Shown here in pieces: positions 52,371 to 61,941 of a stretch of DNA of 64,000 nucleotides. The DNA lies in contig DJRG01000089.1 of assembly GCA_002438845.1 (NCBI GenBank), forward strand, positions 1 through 64,000, in the 5' to 3' direction. Source of the stretch: Bacteroidales bacterium UBA6366 (GTDB lineage: Bacteria; Bacteroidota; Bacteroidia; Bacteroidales; UBA932). Below the pieces are notes generated by a model, which saw nothing but the letters and a program-made list of their open reading frames with translations, searched no databases and was not told the DNA's origin. Numbering within the stretch: position 1 is the first letter of the stretch; each line of letters begins with the position of its first letter. The position numbers and the translations under genes are program-made.

Positions 52371-52378
52371 TAACTTTG
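52371..52378 (+). promoter_or_regulatory. -7 box of the PUL3 operon
   Basis: TAACTTTG matches the consensus; no -33 TTTG at the usual distance, consistent with activator dependence. The leader to the ATG at 52433 would be about 48 nt. Confidence 0.6.
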
Positions 52379-52432
52379 CAATCGTGACATGCAGCACGAA
52401 AACTGATACACTAATATTCAAAAATCAAAATC

Positions 52433-54979
52433 ATGAAACGATTGCTTTCCATCCTTTGCGTCACAACGGCGGCTTTCGCCATGTTCTCCTGCACAAAGGA
52501 AGACACCAAGCCAATTCCATTAGAATTCAATGTGCTCAAAAACGGGAACACGATTCTCGACAACAAGACTGTCATTGAACTTAATTTCGACGAAAGCACA
52601 ACATTCGACCTCACCATGTCAGGAGTCGCCAGTATCGAGACTGAAAAACCAGCCGGGTGGGACTGCGCCGTCATCAAAAGCGAGAAAATCGTCAATCTCA
52701 AAGCCCCGTCTTCAAGTGACTCCGAAGCCGAGAGGGAGGGAGCTATTATATTCAAGGTATATGACGCCGACGGAAAACTCTTTGAGCACAGTTTCGATGT
52801 CAAGGCGACCGAGGCCGCGATGTCATTCGAGCTCACTGACATCAATCTCGAGGAGACACTGCTCTTCAGACAAGGTGGAACCCAGACCATTCCTTTCTCG
52901 GCATCCAAGAACGTTGTCTCAATAAAGTGCGGGATCACAGATGGTTGGACAGCCACGGCGGACTTGGATTCCAAGATGGTAACCATCACGGCACCTGCCG
53001 AAGAAGGCATGAACGAGGAGGGTGAGTTTGTCCTTGTTCCTGTGTCAGCATTCGGGACGGAGGGTGAGGCTGTGACCCTTAAGGTTAAGATTTCCAGGGA
53101 TATTCCTGTCATGACATTCGCCAAGACGACCTATGGTGTCAACGCCGGCTCCTCCATGGAGATTCCGTTCGAGGGGAGTTACGTGTCAAATGTCAGCTTC
53201 GAGAATGTCCCTGAGGGATGGAATTTCGAGGCCGATGTCAAAGCCGGGAAGATTGTCGTGACGGCTCCTGCCTCCGGAGCGTCCAGAGCCGAGGTCACCG
53301 TAAACTACGAGTCGCCTGTAGGGCTTGCCGGCGAGGCCAACACAATCTGTTGCAAATTCTTCGGAATAAATTGTGTGGAGGATCTCCACGCCCTCAGGTC
53401 AGCCATCGACAATGCAGTGGAGGAAAAGAATTCCGACATTGACGCCTATCTCGTGAACGGCGAGGTGAGACTGAACACAGACCTCACCATCACTGACGCC
53501 GACCTCATCCATGTTGACGGATCGACCGCAGAGAAGTCTCTCGCGGACCAGCGCAAGGCTGTGGTCAGCAAATTCTGCAACTATACCTTCAACGGCGGCG
53601 GACACACCGTAACGTTCGACATAAATCCTGACTACTGCCGCTTTGGATTCTTCTACACATTCGGAGCGCTCTATTCGGACGGTGTGAAAGCCGGAATCAC
53701 CGTGGATGACAAGACTCTTCTAAAAGACATCAACTTCGCCGGAACGATAAAGATCTCCTACACCACGACCGGAAAGAGCCAAGGAATGGCCATCGCACCG
53801 GTAGTTGTCTACAACAAGGGCGGCAAGATGCAGAACGTCAATAGTTCCGTCGAGTTGTCAAGCACGAGGGATGACCTTGAGAGCCTGGCTAACAACGACC
53901 TTATCAAACAAGGACAGATCGGCGGCATCACTTCCATCGACCAATTCGGAAGATGCGAGTACAAGAACTGCACATTCTCTGGCAAGATAACAATTGACGG
54001 AGGAATCCAGAACATCGGAGGCATCGTTGGCTACGCCGACAACTATGACGGCAAAATGCTTCAGTCCGTGATCACAGGGTGTAAGAACACCGCTGATTTC
54101 AGCATACATCAGAAGGCCGGAATGCACTCTGACGCCTACATCGGTGGTATCCTTGGATCATCGCGGACAAGCCAGCCGATCATCACTGACTGCGAGAACA
54201 AGGGCAATTTCAACATCGATCTTGAAAACGGCTTTGGATCGGTGCAGAGCTGCGGAGGAATCATCGGTTCCGGCTATGGTACACTGGTCCGCTGCAAGAA
54301 CTACGGGAACATCACTGTTTACGAATGTGCGAAGAACGCAAGCGGCAACACCGTCAACCGTCGTTATGGTGGCATCATAGGAGGTCCTGGAACCATCTCC
54401 ACAAGCAAACACGGTGAGAATGTATTCCGTCACAACCTTGAGAACTGCGAGAATCACGGAAACATCAAAGGAGCGAGTTCGATGATGGGAGGAATCGTGG
54501 GACGAAGCGAGAAGAACACAGGTGAGAAAGCGATATTCAAAGGTTGTGTGAACTACGGTACGGTCGAAAGCACCGAGCAAGTCATGACTATGGGCGGCAT
54601 CGCCGCTGTCTGCAACGGTGGTGATTTCTACAATTGCATCAACCGAGGAACCATAAAGGGCGCGATCGAAAGAGACGCGGCCGGAATCATAGGCAGCATC
54701 GACTGGTCTGACGACAGGCACGATTGGACTATAGACGGATGTGAGAACTACGGCAACTTTGAACTGACGGGAGAGAACAAGTCCGGAGCCGTCGTGGCTG
54801 GCATCGCCGTACACGCCAAAAACGCAAAGGCCAGATATTCAGTAACAAACTGCAAGGCAAGCTTCAGCGTCACCGGAAGCAACCTTACCAAAGAGCCGGC
54901 TATCGGAAAATACGGCAACGCGATCATCAGCGCGTTCACCATTGACGAAGCCACAAAGAACAACTGTAAAATCAATTAA
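52433..54979 (+). CDS. PUL3 surface lipoprotein with BACON/Ig-like domains and GLUG-type beta-helix repeats
   Basis: 848 residues; lipobox AMFSCTKED. Residues about 25-300 contain three consecutive Ig/BACON-like beta domains (for example SVASIETEKPAGWDCAVIKS-like strands; VSFENVPEGWNFEADVKAG). From about 330 onward a right-handed beta-helix is suggested by repeats of the GLUG type: NIGGIVGYAD, YIGGILGSS, SCGGIIGSGYG, RYGGIIGGPG, MMGGIVGRSE, MGGIAAVCNGG and DAAGIIGSID, each next to a C-E/K-N-x-G or N-Y-G turn. First gene of the PUL3 operon, 6 bp before susC. A surface glycan-binding or adhesin-like role is inferred; no catalytic motif is seen. Confidence 0.75.
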   Translation: MKRLLSILCVTTAAFAMFSCTKEDTKPIPLEFNVLKNGNTILDNKTVIELNFDESTTFDLTMSGVASIETEKPAGWDCAVIKSEKIVNLKAPSSSDSEAEREGAIIFKVYDADGKLFEHSFDVKATEAAMSFELTDINLEETLLFRQGGTQTIPFSASKNVVSIKCGITDGWTATADLDSKMVTITAPAEEGMNEEGEFVLVPVSAFGTEGEAVTLKVKISRDIPVMTFAKTTYGVNAGSSMEIPFEGSYVSNVSFENVPEGWNFEADVKAGKIVVTAPASGASRAEVTVNYESPVGLAGEANTICCKFFGINCVEDLHALRSAIDNAVEEKNSDIDAYLVNGEVRLNTDLTITDADLIHVDGSTAEKSLADQRKAVVSKFCNYTFNGGGHTVTFDINPDYCRFGFFYTFGALYSDGVKAGITVDDKTLLKDINFAGTIKISYTTTGKSQGMAIAPVVVYNKGGKMQNVNSSVELSSTRDDLESLANNDLIKQGQIGGITSIDQFGRCEYKNCTFSGKITIDGGIQNIGGIVGYADNYDGKMLQSVITGCKNTADFSIHQKAGMHSDAYIGGILGSSRTSQPIITDCENKGNFNIDLENGFGSVQSCGGIIGSGYGTLVRCKNYGNITVYECAKNASGNTVNRRYGGIIGGPGTISTSKHGENVFRHNLENCENHGNIKGASSMMGGIVGRSEKNTGEKAIFKGCVNYGTVESTEQVMTMGGIAAVCNGGDFYNCINRGTIKGAIERDAAGIIGSIDWSDDRHDWTIDGCENYGNFELTGENKSGAVVAGIAVHAKNAKARYSVTNCKASFSVTGSNLTKEPAIGKYGNAIISAFTIDEATKNNCKIN

Positions 54980-54985
54980 TATTCC

Positions 54986-57900
54986 ATGAGAAAATCCATC
55001 GTAAGAATTTTTCTCTGCCTTGTGGCGCTTATCCTGGCCAACGTCTCGATGACGGCCCAGGACAAGCCGTTCAATGTGAGCGGCTCAGTGCTGGACGAGG
55101 CAGGTTATCCGGTCATCGGCGCCGCCGTCCTCATAAAGGGAGAGCGGACAGGCGTGATCTCAGACGTGGACGGAAAGTACAAGATCGATGTGCCATATTC
55201 AGAAGCCACTCTTGAGGTTTCCTGCATTGGCTACGCTCCACAGACCATCAAGGTGGCCGGACGGCATAAGCTGGACATTGTCCTTGTCGAGGATGTCAAG
55301 GCGCTTAGCGAGGCTGTCGTGGTAGGTTACAACGTCCAAAGGCGTGAGACCATCACTGGAGCCGTCTCGACGATAACCACCAAGGAACTGTCGCAGTCCC
55401 CTACCGCGAATGTCAACAACGCCCTGGCCGGCCGTCTCCCGGGACTTATCGTCACGCAGCACGGCGGCGGTGAGCCTGGCTTCGATGTGGCCAACGTCAA
55501 TGTGCGTGGTGTCTCCACCTATGGCGGCGGAACAGCTCCTATCGTGATCGTGGACGGAATCGAGCGTGAGATGAGCTACATCTCCGCCGACGAGATCGAG
55601 ACTTTCACCATCCTCAAAGACGCGTCAGCCACAGCGCCTTACGGAATCAGAGGCGCCAACGGAGTGATCATCATCACCACCAAGCGCGGACGTGAGGGCG
55701 AAAAGCCGACAGTTGATTTCAAGGCATCCATCGGAGTGACGGAGCCGGCGAAATTCCCACGTTATCTTGGTTCGGCGGATTATGCCGTACTCTACAACGA
55801 GGCTCTCATGAACGACAATCCGGGAGTTGATGTCAACACGCTGTCACTCTTCTCTGGCGAGGCGATCGCCAACTACCGCAAGGCAAAGGGCGACAACTCG
55901 GACGGACTCGGCTACGACTGGAACTACTTCGACTACATGTTCAAACCGGCGGTCATGCAGGATTACTCCCTGTCCGTAAGAGGAGGAACTGAAAAGGTTA
56001 AGTATTTCGTCCTCGGAGGCTATTACAACCAAGGTGACAACTACGCCTATCATGCCCCTGAGAAAGAGAACGGATTCTCCCGTTTCAATTTCCGCTCCAA
56101 CATCGATGTACAGGCCACAAAGCGCTTCTCAATCTCTGTCGATCTGGGAATAAGGGTGCGCCAGACAACCTACCCCGGAGCCACAGCCTCATCTCTCATA
56201 GGACTCGCCAACACTCAGCCGTCGTACCTCCCAATCGTCATCGAAAACACAGGAATAGAGGAGAATGAGCTCGATTTTACCAACAACGGAGGAATGCTTC
56301 TTTACTGCGATGACCAGATGTACCGCTACAATGTCCTCGGACAACTCAGCCACACCGGCTACACAATCCGTACAGACAACGACATCAACGGCTCCATCCG
56401 TCTTCGCGAGGATCTTTCGTTCATCACCAAAGGCTTGTCGCTTGAGGGACAGTTCTCTTACGATCAGTACAACGGAACCTCCAAGGGGAACAAGGTCAAC
56501 ACATTCTCACTTGGAAACCTGACCTTCCCGGGCTACGCCACGTGGAAACTCAAGGGTGAAAGCGTGGATGTGTGGAAAAACAACGCCGGATACTGGGCGA
56601 AGAACGGAATATTCGAGACCGCCAACACCAGGACAATCGATGACAACTATTCCCGCTCGCTTTCCAACTACACGACTGTCTCAACCTACCGTTTCCAAGG
56701 CAAGCTGGATTGGAAGCGCAAGTTCGGTGTCAGTGAAGAGCACGATGTGACCGGGATGCTTCTGGGCTACCTCCAGAACAAGAGCAAGGGCAGCGATGTA
56801 GACTACCGCTACTGTGGAATCTCTGCCAGAGTCACCTACGCCTATCGCAGCCGCTATCTTTTGGACGCGAATTTCGGCTACAACGGATCCGAGGCCTTCG
56901 CGCCCGGAAAGCGCTTCGGGTTCTTCCCTGCCGTCTCCCTCGGATGGGTTCTCAGCAGCGAGAACTGGATGAAGGGTCTCAGATCTGTTGATTTCCTCAA
57001 GGTCCGCGCTTCCGCCGGACTCGCCGGCAACGACTACATCAGTTCGGCGCGTTTCGCCTACATCCAGACCTACAACAAAGGCAAGGAATATATCACCAAC
57101 TTCGGGGAAAACTCCAAGAACTACTCTTCGTGGTACGATGAAGGCGCTTTCGCCAATGAGGATCTGACTTGGGAAAAGGCGATGAAGTACAATGTCGGAA
57201 TCGACCTCAAGATGTTTGGCAACAGGTTCTCGTTGAATGTGGACGCTTTCTACGAGCATCGCTATGACATCCTTACGAACATGGCTGGAGAAGACAAACT
57301 CGGCTTGCCGGCGATCATCGGACAATCGGCGACCTACACCAACTCCGGCATTGTGGACAACAAAGGCATCGAGCTCGAGTTCGGCTGGGCTGACCGCATT
57401 GGCAGGAATTTCAGCTGGTACATCAAACCGAATCTCTCTTTCGCGCGCAACAAGATCAAGTTCTGCGAAGAGATCTCCTATGTCTCTCCGAATGGGGTGG
57501 ACTGCACATGGAGATATGCCACAGGTCACCGTGTCGGTGAGAACTTCGTCTATGAATTCGACCACTTCGTGGCCGACCAGACCGAAGCTGACAAACTCAA
57601 CGCCGCAGGCTACCAGACATTCGGCACGCTAAGTCCCGGAGATGTGGTCTACAAGGATCAGAACGGAGACGGAGTCATCGACAACTACGACCGCAGGGCG
57701 ATGGGCAACCCACGTATTCCTGAACTCCAGTTCGGAATCCCCGTAGGATTCAGTTGGAAAGGACTTGATTTCAGCGTCCTTCTGCAAGGCTCAACCCTTT
57801 GCTCGGTAATGCTTTCCGGAGCGGCTGTCTGGGATTTCCCGATCTATAATGTGACTGCGATCGGCAAGGTGAAGCCTATGCACCTGAACCGTTGGACCCC

Positions 57901-58216
57901 GGAGACAGCAGAGACAGCCACCTACCCGGCCCTGCATCTTGGAGCCAACTCGAACAACAAGAACTCGCATTCAAGCCTGTTCCTCTACGACGCCTCCTAC
58001 ATCAGGCTCAAGAACGTGGAGATCGGCTATTCCCTGCCGAAAAAATGGATGAACAGGATTAATGTCCAGAATTGCCGCGTCTATCTTCAGGGACAGAATC
58101 TCCTGACCTTCGACGGGTTGTCTGACGCTGATGTGGATCCCGAGACAAGGGACGGAGACGGAAGCTGGTATCCTATCCAGCGAGTGTTCAACCTCGGAGT
58201 TTCCATCACACTCTAA
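54986..58216 (+). CDS. SusC/RagA-type TonB-dependent transporter (PUL3)
   Basis: 1076 residues. Signal peptide MRKSIVRIFLCLVALILANVSMTAQ; carboxypeptidase-like domain at about 28-110 (VSGSVLDEAGYPVIGAAVLI, CIGYAPQTIKVAG). TonB-box/plug features: ALSEAVVVGYNVQRRETITG, NVRGVSTYGGGTAPIVIVDG, ATAPYGIRGANGVIIITTKR. Barrel strands run to the C-terminal VFNLGVSITL. Note PYG-IRGANG instead of the usual YGSRAANG in the plug. Operates with the SusD protein encoded 24 bp downstream. The GH13 enzyme at the end of the operon suggests import of alpha-gluco-oligosaccharides. Confidence 0.96.
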   Translation: MRKSIVRIFLCLVALILANVSMTAQDKPFNVSGSVLDEAGYPVIGAAVLIKGERTGVISDVDGKYKIDVPYSEATLEVSCIGYAPQTIKVAGRHKLDIVLVEDVKALSEAVVVGYNVQRRETITGAVSTITTKELSQSPTANVNNALAGRLPGLIVTQHGGGEPGFDVANVNVRGVSTYGGGTAPIVIVDGIEREMSYISADEIETFTILKDASATAPYGIRGANGVIIITTKRGREGEKPTVDFKASIGVTEPAKFPRYLGSADYAVLYNEALMNDNPGVDVNTLSLFSGEAIANYRKAKGDNSDGLGYDWNYFDYMFKPAVMQDYSLSVRGGTEKVKYFVLGGYYNQGDNYAYHAPEKENGFSRFNFRSNIDVQATKRFSISVDLGIRVRQTTYPGATASSLIGLANTQPSYLPIVIENTGIEENELDFTNNGGMLLYCDDQMYRYNVLGQLSHTGYTIRTDNDINGSIRLREDLSFITKGLSLEGQFSYDQYNGTSKGNKVNTFSLGNLTFPGYATWKLKGESVDVWKNNAGYWAKNGIFETANTRTIDDNYSRSLSNYTTVSTYRFQGKLDWKRKFGVSEEHDVTGMLLGYLQNKSKGSDVDYRYCGISARVTYAYRSRYLLDANFGYNGSEAFAPGKRFGFFPAVSLGWVLSSENWMKGLRSVDFLKVRASAGLAGNDYISSARFAYIQTYNKGKEYITNFGENSKNYSSWYDEGAFANEDLTWEKAMKYNVGIDLKMFGNRFSLNVDAFYEHRYDILTNMAGEDKLGLPAIIGQSATYTNSGIVDNKGIELEFGWADRIGRNFSWYIKPNLSFARNKIKFCEEISYVSPNGVDCTWRYATGHRVGENFVYEFDHFVADQTEADKLNAAGYQTFGTLSPGDVVYKDQNGDGVIDNYDRRAMGNPRIPELQFGIPVGFSWKGLDFSVLLQGSTLCSVMLSGAAVWDFPIYNVTAIGKVKPMHLNRWTPETAETATYPALHLGANSNNKNSHSSLFLYDASYIRLKNVEIGYSLPKKWMNRINVQNCRVYLQGQNLLTFDGLSDADVDPETRDGDGSWYPIQRVFNLGVSITL

Positions 58217-58240
58217 CTTGTTCAAAACACATTCAAGACA

Positions 58241-60253
58241 ATGACATCAATGAAAAACATATTGAAAATCAGTGCTGCCGCACTTTGCCTTATCGCAGCG
58301 GCATCCTGTGACGGCTATCTGGACAAAAAGCCGACCGACATCAAGACAGAGGCCGACATGTTCAGCAGTTTCCAGCAGACTGACGAGCAGATCACCCGCC
58401 TCTACGCCCTCGCAAAGGCTTCCGACAGGCCTCTTGCACAGATGCACCACTACAGCGAGTCTCCTTGCTGCGACGAGGCCGAGTGCACATCGACCTCTGA
58501 GGCCAACAATCTCACAAACCGTTGGAACGAAGGCGATTGGGAGCCAGGTTCGGACATCTGGAAGAAGACCACGGCCACAGGCTCCTCAAGCGCCAGCAAC
58601 ACCACCGGATGGTGGGCGGGAGTATATTCAAACATCCGCAGGGCCAACAAGATTCTCGAATGCATAGAGACCTACAACACCCCTGACTCCCCTTCCGAGC
58701 CTGGCACACTGATGAACCGCGTCGGAGAGGTTCTTTACATCAGAGCCTACCTCCACTACATCCTGCTGCGAAACTATGGAGAGTGCATCTATCTCGACCA
58801 TTCCATCAAGCAGAGTGACGACAGACATTTCACCCGCGAGGATGTGTTCACGATCGCACAGAAAATCTGCGATGACTGCGATGAGGCATATTCAAGAGTC
58901 CCGGCGCAGAACAGCGGACTGAAGTTCGCAAGAATCGACAAGGGAGCCTGTCTTGGACTGAAGGCTATGGTACGCTGGATTGTGGCGACCCCTCTTTACA
59001 ACGGAGGCATCGACGGCAACGGCACTTTCCCTTTCACTGACAACCGCACTGGCAAGGAGCTGTACGCCAAATATGACCCTCAGCGCTGGGTGGATGTGAA
59101 AAAAGCCTGCGACGAGGTCATCAACTTCAGCATCGAAGGCCGTCCGAAGTACAATCTCTATCAAGGAGCCGACAAAAATGACTGCACCGACAAACTCGGC
59201 AACAACACAAGTGCGTCGATGGTTCCGAGAAGGCTCTGGGAACTCTTCGTTCCGGAGACGATGGAACCGCTCAAACAGGAATGGATCTGCTTCTGGCTCA
59301 GAGACAAGTCTGCCGGTTGGTGGGGCGACAACTATCCTCCGTCACAAAGCGGCGGCGGCAGGGAGATGCCGACACAGGATCAGGTTGATGAATATGAGTT
59401 CATCGGCCCGGACGGCTACGGCTACCCGATCTACGCTCTCAAGGAGAACCACGCCTCGCTATACAATGGACTTATCAGCGAGTCCGCTCTGAATTCCGGC
59501 TACGACGACGCCAATCCTTACGTCAACCGTGATCCCCGCATGTACCGCGACGTGATCTATCACGGCTCGACATTCAAGAGCACGGTGATCAACACGGCGT
59601 CAGGACCTGACAAGATCAACGCCGCCAATTCGACAACCACTGGCTACTTCCTCCGCAAGTTCTGCGACGGTTCCCACAACAAGGCCGCAGGCTCAGGCGC
59701 CGGCGTGCTCCACTGTCCTCCGGCATTGCGTCTTTCGACCGTGTACCTTATGTGGGCCGAGGCGGTGACTCGCACAGAAGGACCGAACGCCGAGGTCTAC
59801 AAACGGATCAACGAAATCCGCAGCCGCTCGTTCATGGCCCCGATGCCGCCTGCCACAATGTCCAGCAAGGAACTTATGCTCGACTACATCGCAAGGGAAA
59901 GAAGGGTTGAGCTTTACCACGAGAAATGCCGTTTCTGGCAGTGCCGTTTCTACCTTGAGCCAGCCCTTGAGGCTGCGAAGGACAGGCAGTGGGAGTCACT
60001 TCCGGGAAGTACAAATGATGCGAAGGCTCAGGAATATTTTGAAAAATATGGAGCGTATCCTAAGACACAGCATAGGATTTGCGGCATGAGGCCGGTCGAG
60101 GACGCCGGAGGAAAGATTGTCATCAACGGCAAGAAGTACCGCATGGAGCGCTATTGGGTAGAGAACCGTGTGTTCGAGTCAAAGCACTATCTTATGCCAA
60201 TTCCTGTCGACGAACTCCAAAAAGCCGGCATCCAGCAGAATCCAGATTGGTAG
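58241..60253 (+). CDS. SusD/RagB-family lipoprotein (PUL3)
   Basis: 670 residues, long for SusD (usually 500-600). The lipobox is IAAASCDGYLDKKPTD, and the KKPTD-x-I-x-(T/D) opening is typical. Family elements: FSSFQQTDEQITRLYALA, RVGEVLYIRAYLHYILLRNYGECIYLD, CLGLKAMVRWIVATPLYNGG, LRLSTVYLMWAEAVTRTEGPNAEVY and RERRVELYHEKCRFWQCRFYL, ending MPIPVDELQKAGIQQNP. Start at 58241 or at Met4 (58250). Partners the preceding SusC. Confidence 0.94.
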   Translation: MTSMKNILKISAAALCLIAAASCDGYLDKKPTDIKTEADMFSSFQQTDEQITRLYALAKASDRPLAQMHHYSESPCCDEAECTSTSEANNLTNRWNEGDWEPGSDIWKKTTATGSSSASNTTGWWAGVYSNIRRANKILECIETYNTPDSPSEPGTLMNRVGEVLYIRAYLHYILLRNYGECIYLDHSIKQSDDRHFTREDVFTIAQKICDDCDEAYSRVPAQNSGLKFARIDKGACLGLKAMVRWIVATPLYNGGIDGNGTFPFTDNRTGKELYAKYDPQRWVDVKKACDEVINFSIEGRPKYNLYQGADKNDCTDKLGNNTSASMVPRRLWELFVPETMEPLKQEWICFWLRDKSAGWWGDNYPPSQSGGGREMPTQDQVDEYEFIGPDGYGYPIYALKENHASLYNGLISESALNSGYDDANPYVNRDPRMYRDVIYHGSTFKSTVINTASGPDKINAANSTTTGYFLRKFCDGSHNKAAGSGAGVLHCPPALRLSTVYLMWAEAVTRTEGPNAEVYKRINEIRSRSFMAPMPPATMSSKELMLDYIARERRVELYHEKCRFWQCRFYLEPALEAAKDRQWESLPGSTNDAKAQEYFEKYGAYPKTQHRICGMRPVEDAGGKIVINGKKYRMERYWVENRVFESKHYLMPIPVDELQKAGIQQNPDW

Positions 60254-60264
60254 TTTACTGAAAG

Positions 60265-61908
60265 ATGAGAATAAGACAATTAAGCGTTTGTTTGTTGATA
60301 CTCGCCGCCCTTGCGTCCTGCTCCAAGGAAAATCCTTCCTCAGGAGCGGGCGGAGGCGGTGAAAAGGAACCGGAAGAAAAGCCGTCGGAGATCACGCCGG
60401 ACAAGGGCATGACCCTCTATGGACTGGTAAGCGACACCGACGGAAAGCCTGTCGAGGGTGTTGTCGTCAGCGATGCCTACACCTGCGTGAAAACCGACTC
60501 AAGAGGTGTCTATCAGATGAAACGCGCCCGTGACGCCAAATTCGTGTTCATCTCGATGCCTTCAGGCTATGAATGCGCGACGCAGAAGGATTTCGGGAAT
60601 ATGCCCCTTTTCTATCAGAACTGCAAGTCTTTGACGGGGACCGCATCAAGTGTCTACAGAGCGGATTTTTCTCTTTCCAAACGCAAACATCAGGACAACA
60701 GATTCACCCTGGTGGCCATCGGAGACCCGCAGCCGGACTACGACAGTGATGTAGAGCGGTTCCGAAGCGAGACCGTGGCTGACATAAACCGTGAGATCGA
60801 GAGGTTTTCCGGCTCTGAGACCGTCGCCGTTGCTCTCGGAGACATTATCGGAATCGACGAGAACCATTCGGGAAAACGGCTTACGAAGATGAAAAAGGTT
60901 CTCGGGGAGATCGACGTGCCCACCTATCACGTCATCGGCAACCATGACAAGGACAAACTTTCCCCTGACGGACTGACATTCAGCAATATAATGGGGCCTC
61001 TCTACTATTCGTTCAACGTTGGGATGGTTCATTTCGTCATCCTGGACGACCTAAGGTTCTCCGGAAACACGGACTACACGCTCGGTTTCACAAAAGAGCA
61101 ATATGACTGGCTGGCGCAGGACCTCTCGTTTGTTCCGAAGAACCACAAGGTCGTGCTCTGCTTCCATGCGCCGATGTACAACAACTTTGCGAAATATTCC
61201 TACGCCACACAGATCTTCGAACTCGTCAAGAACTACAAGGATCCAATAATAATGGCCGCCCACACCCACAACTACAAGTACAGCAAGAACAAACTGGGGA
61301 TGAGGGAATATATTCTCAGCACCGCCTGCGGCTATTTCTGGAGAGCCAACCATGCGACGGACGGCACTCCTAACGGCTACTACGTCTTCACGTTCGACGG
61401 CACCGAGATCAAGGACATGTACTTCAAGGGCACGGACTGGGACAAGTCACACCAGATGAGAATATACAGGGCCTCTGACAGTTACACGATCAGCGGAGGC
61501 GGAAAATATTCCTTCTCGGACGATGGTTTCGGCAAGGATGAGATCGCGGTCAACGTGTTCTCAGGAGGGCCGGACTGGAAAGTCAGTGTCTACGAGGACG
61601 GAACCTTGACAGGTACCGCTACATACCTTGAGAATCAGTACGACCGGTGGATGTGCGGACTCTACATCAACCACGCCTACAAATGCAACAAGCTGGAGGA
61701 CATCACCAAGGCCAAGCACATCTATCGCTACAAACTCAAGAACCCGGACACCCGACAGATCAAGGTCGAAGCGCGGGATCCATTCGGAAACGTGTTCACG
61801 GAGACCTCTGTGGTCGGAACGAATGACTTCTCTTTGGCTGAGCCCACCCTCCAGAAAGGGCTGAAAGACGGAGCTGACAGGCCGTACACCTACTTTTGGT
61901 GGAGATAA
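60265..61908 (+). CDS. Calcineurin-like metallophosphoesterase lipoprotein with N- and C-terminal accessory domains (PUL3)
   Basis: 547 residues. Lipobox AALASC, a Gly/Glu/Pro-rich linker, an N-terminal carboxypeptidase-regulatory-like domain (GLVSDTDGKPVEGVVVSDAY), then the phosphoesterase core: AIGDPQPDYD, ALGDIIGID, VIGNHDKDK, LCFHAPMYN and MAAHTHNYK (Ala in place of the Gly of GHTH). A C-terminal beta domain (about 390-547) matches the MetallophosC type. Domain order fits the three-domain phosphoesterases often found next to susCD in Bacteroidota. Predicted surface or periplasmic phosphatase/phosphodiesterase; substrate unknown. Confidence 0.9.
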   Translation: MRIRQLSVCLLILAALASCSKENPSSGAGGGGEKEPEEKPSEITPDKGMTLYGLVSDTDGKPVEGVVVSDAYTCVKTDSRGVYQMKRARDAKFVFISMPSGYECATQKDFGNMPLFYQNCKSLTGTASSVYRADFSLSKRKHQDNRFTLVAIGDPQPDYDSDVERFRSETVADINREIERFSGSETVAVALGDIIGIDENHSGKRLTKMKKVLGEIDVPTYHVIGNHDKDKLSPDGLTFSNIMGPLYYSFNVGMVHFVILDDLRFSGNTDYTLGFTKEQYDWLAQDLSFVPKNHKVVLCFHAPMYNNFAKYSYATQIFELVKNYKDPIIMAAHTHNYKYSKNKLGMREYILSTACGYFWRANHATDGTPNGYYVFTFDGTEIKDMYFKGTDWDKSHQMRIYRASDSYTISGGGKYSFSDDGFGKDEIAVNVFSGGPDWKVSVYEDGTLTGTATYLENQYDRWMCGLYINHAYKCNKLEDITKAKHIYRYKLKNPDTRQIKVEARDPFGNVFTETSVVGTNDFSLAEPTLQKGLKDGADRPYTYFWWR

Positions 61909-61941
61909 CATCATTGAAAGACAATAAGATATTCATACTTT

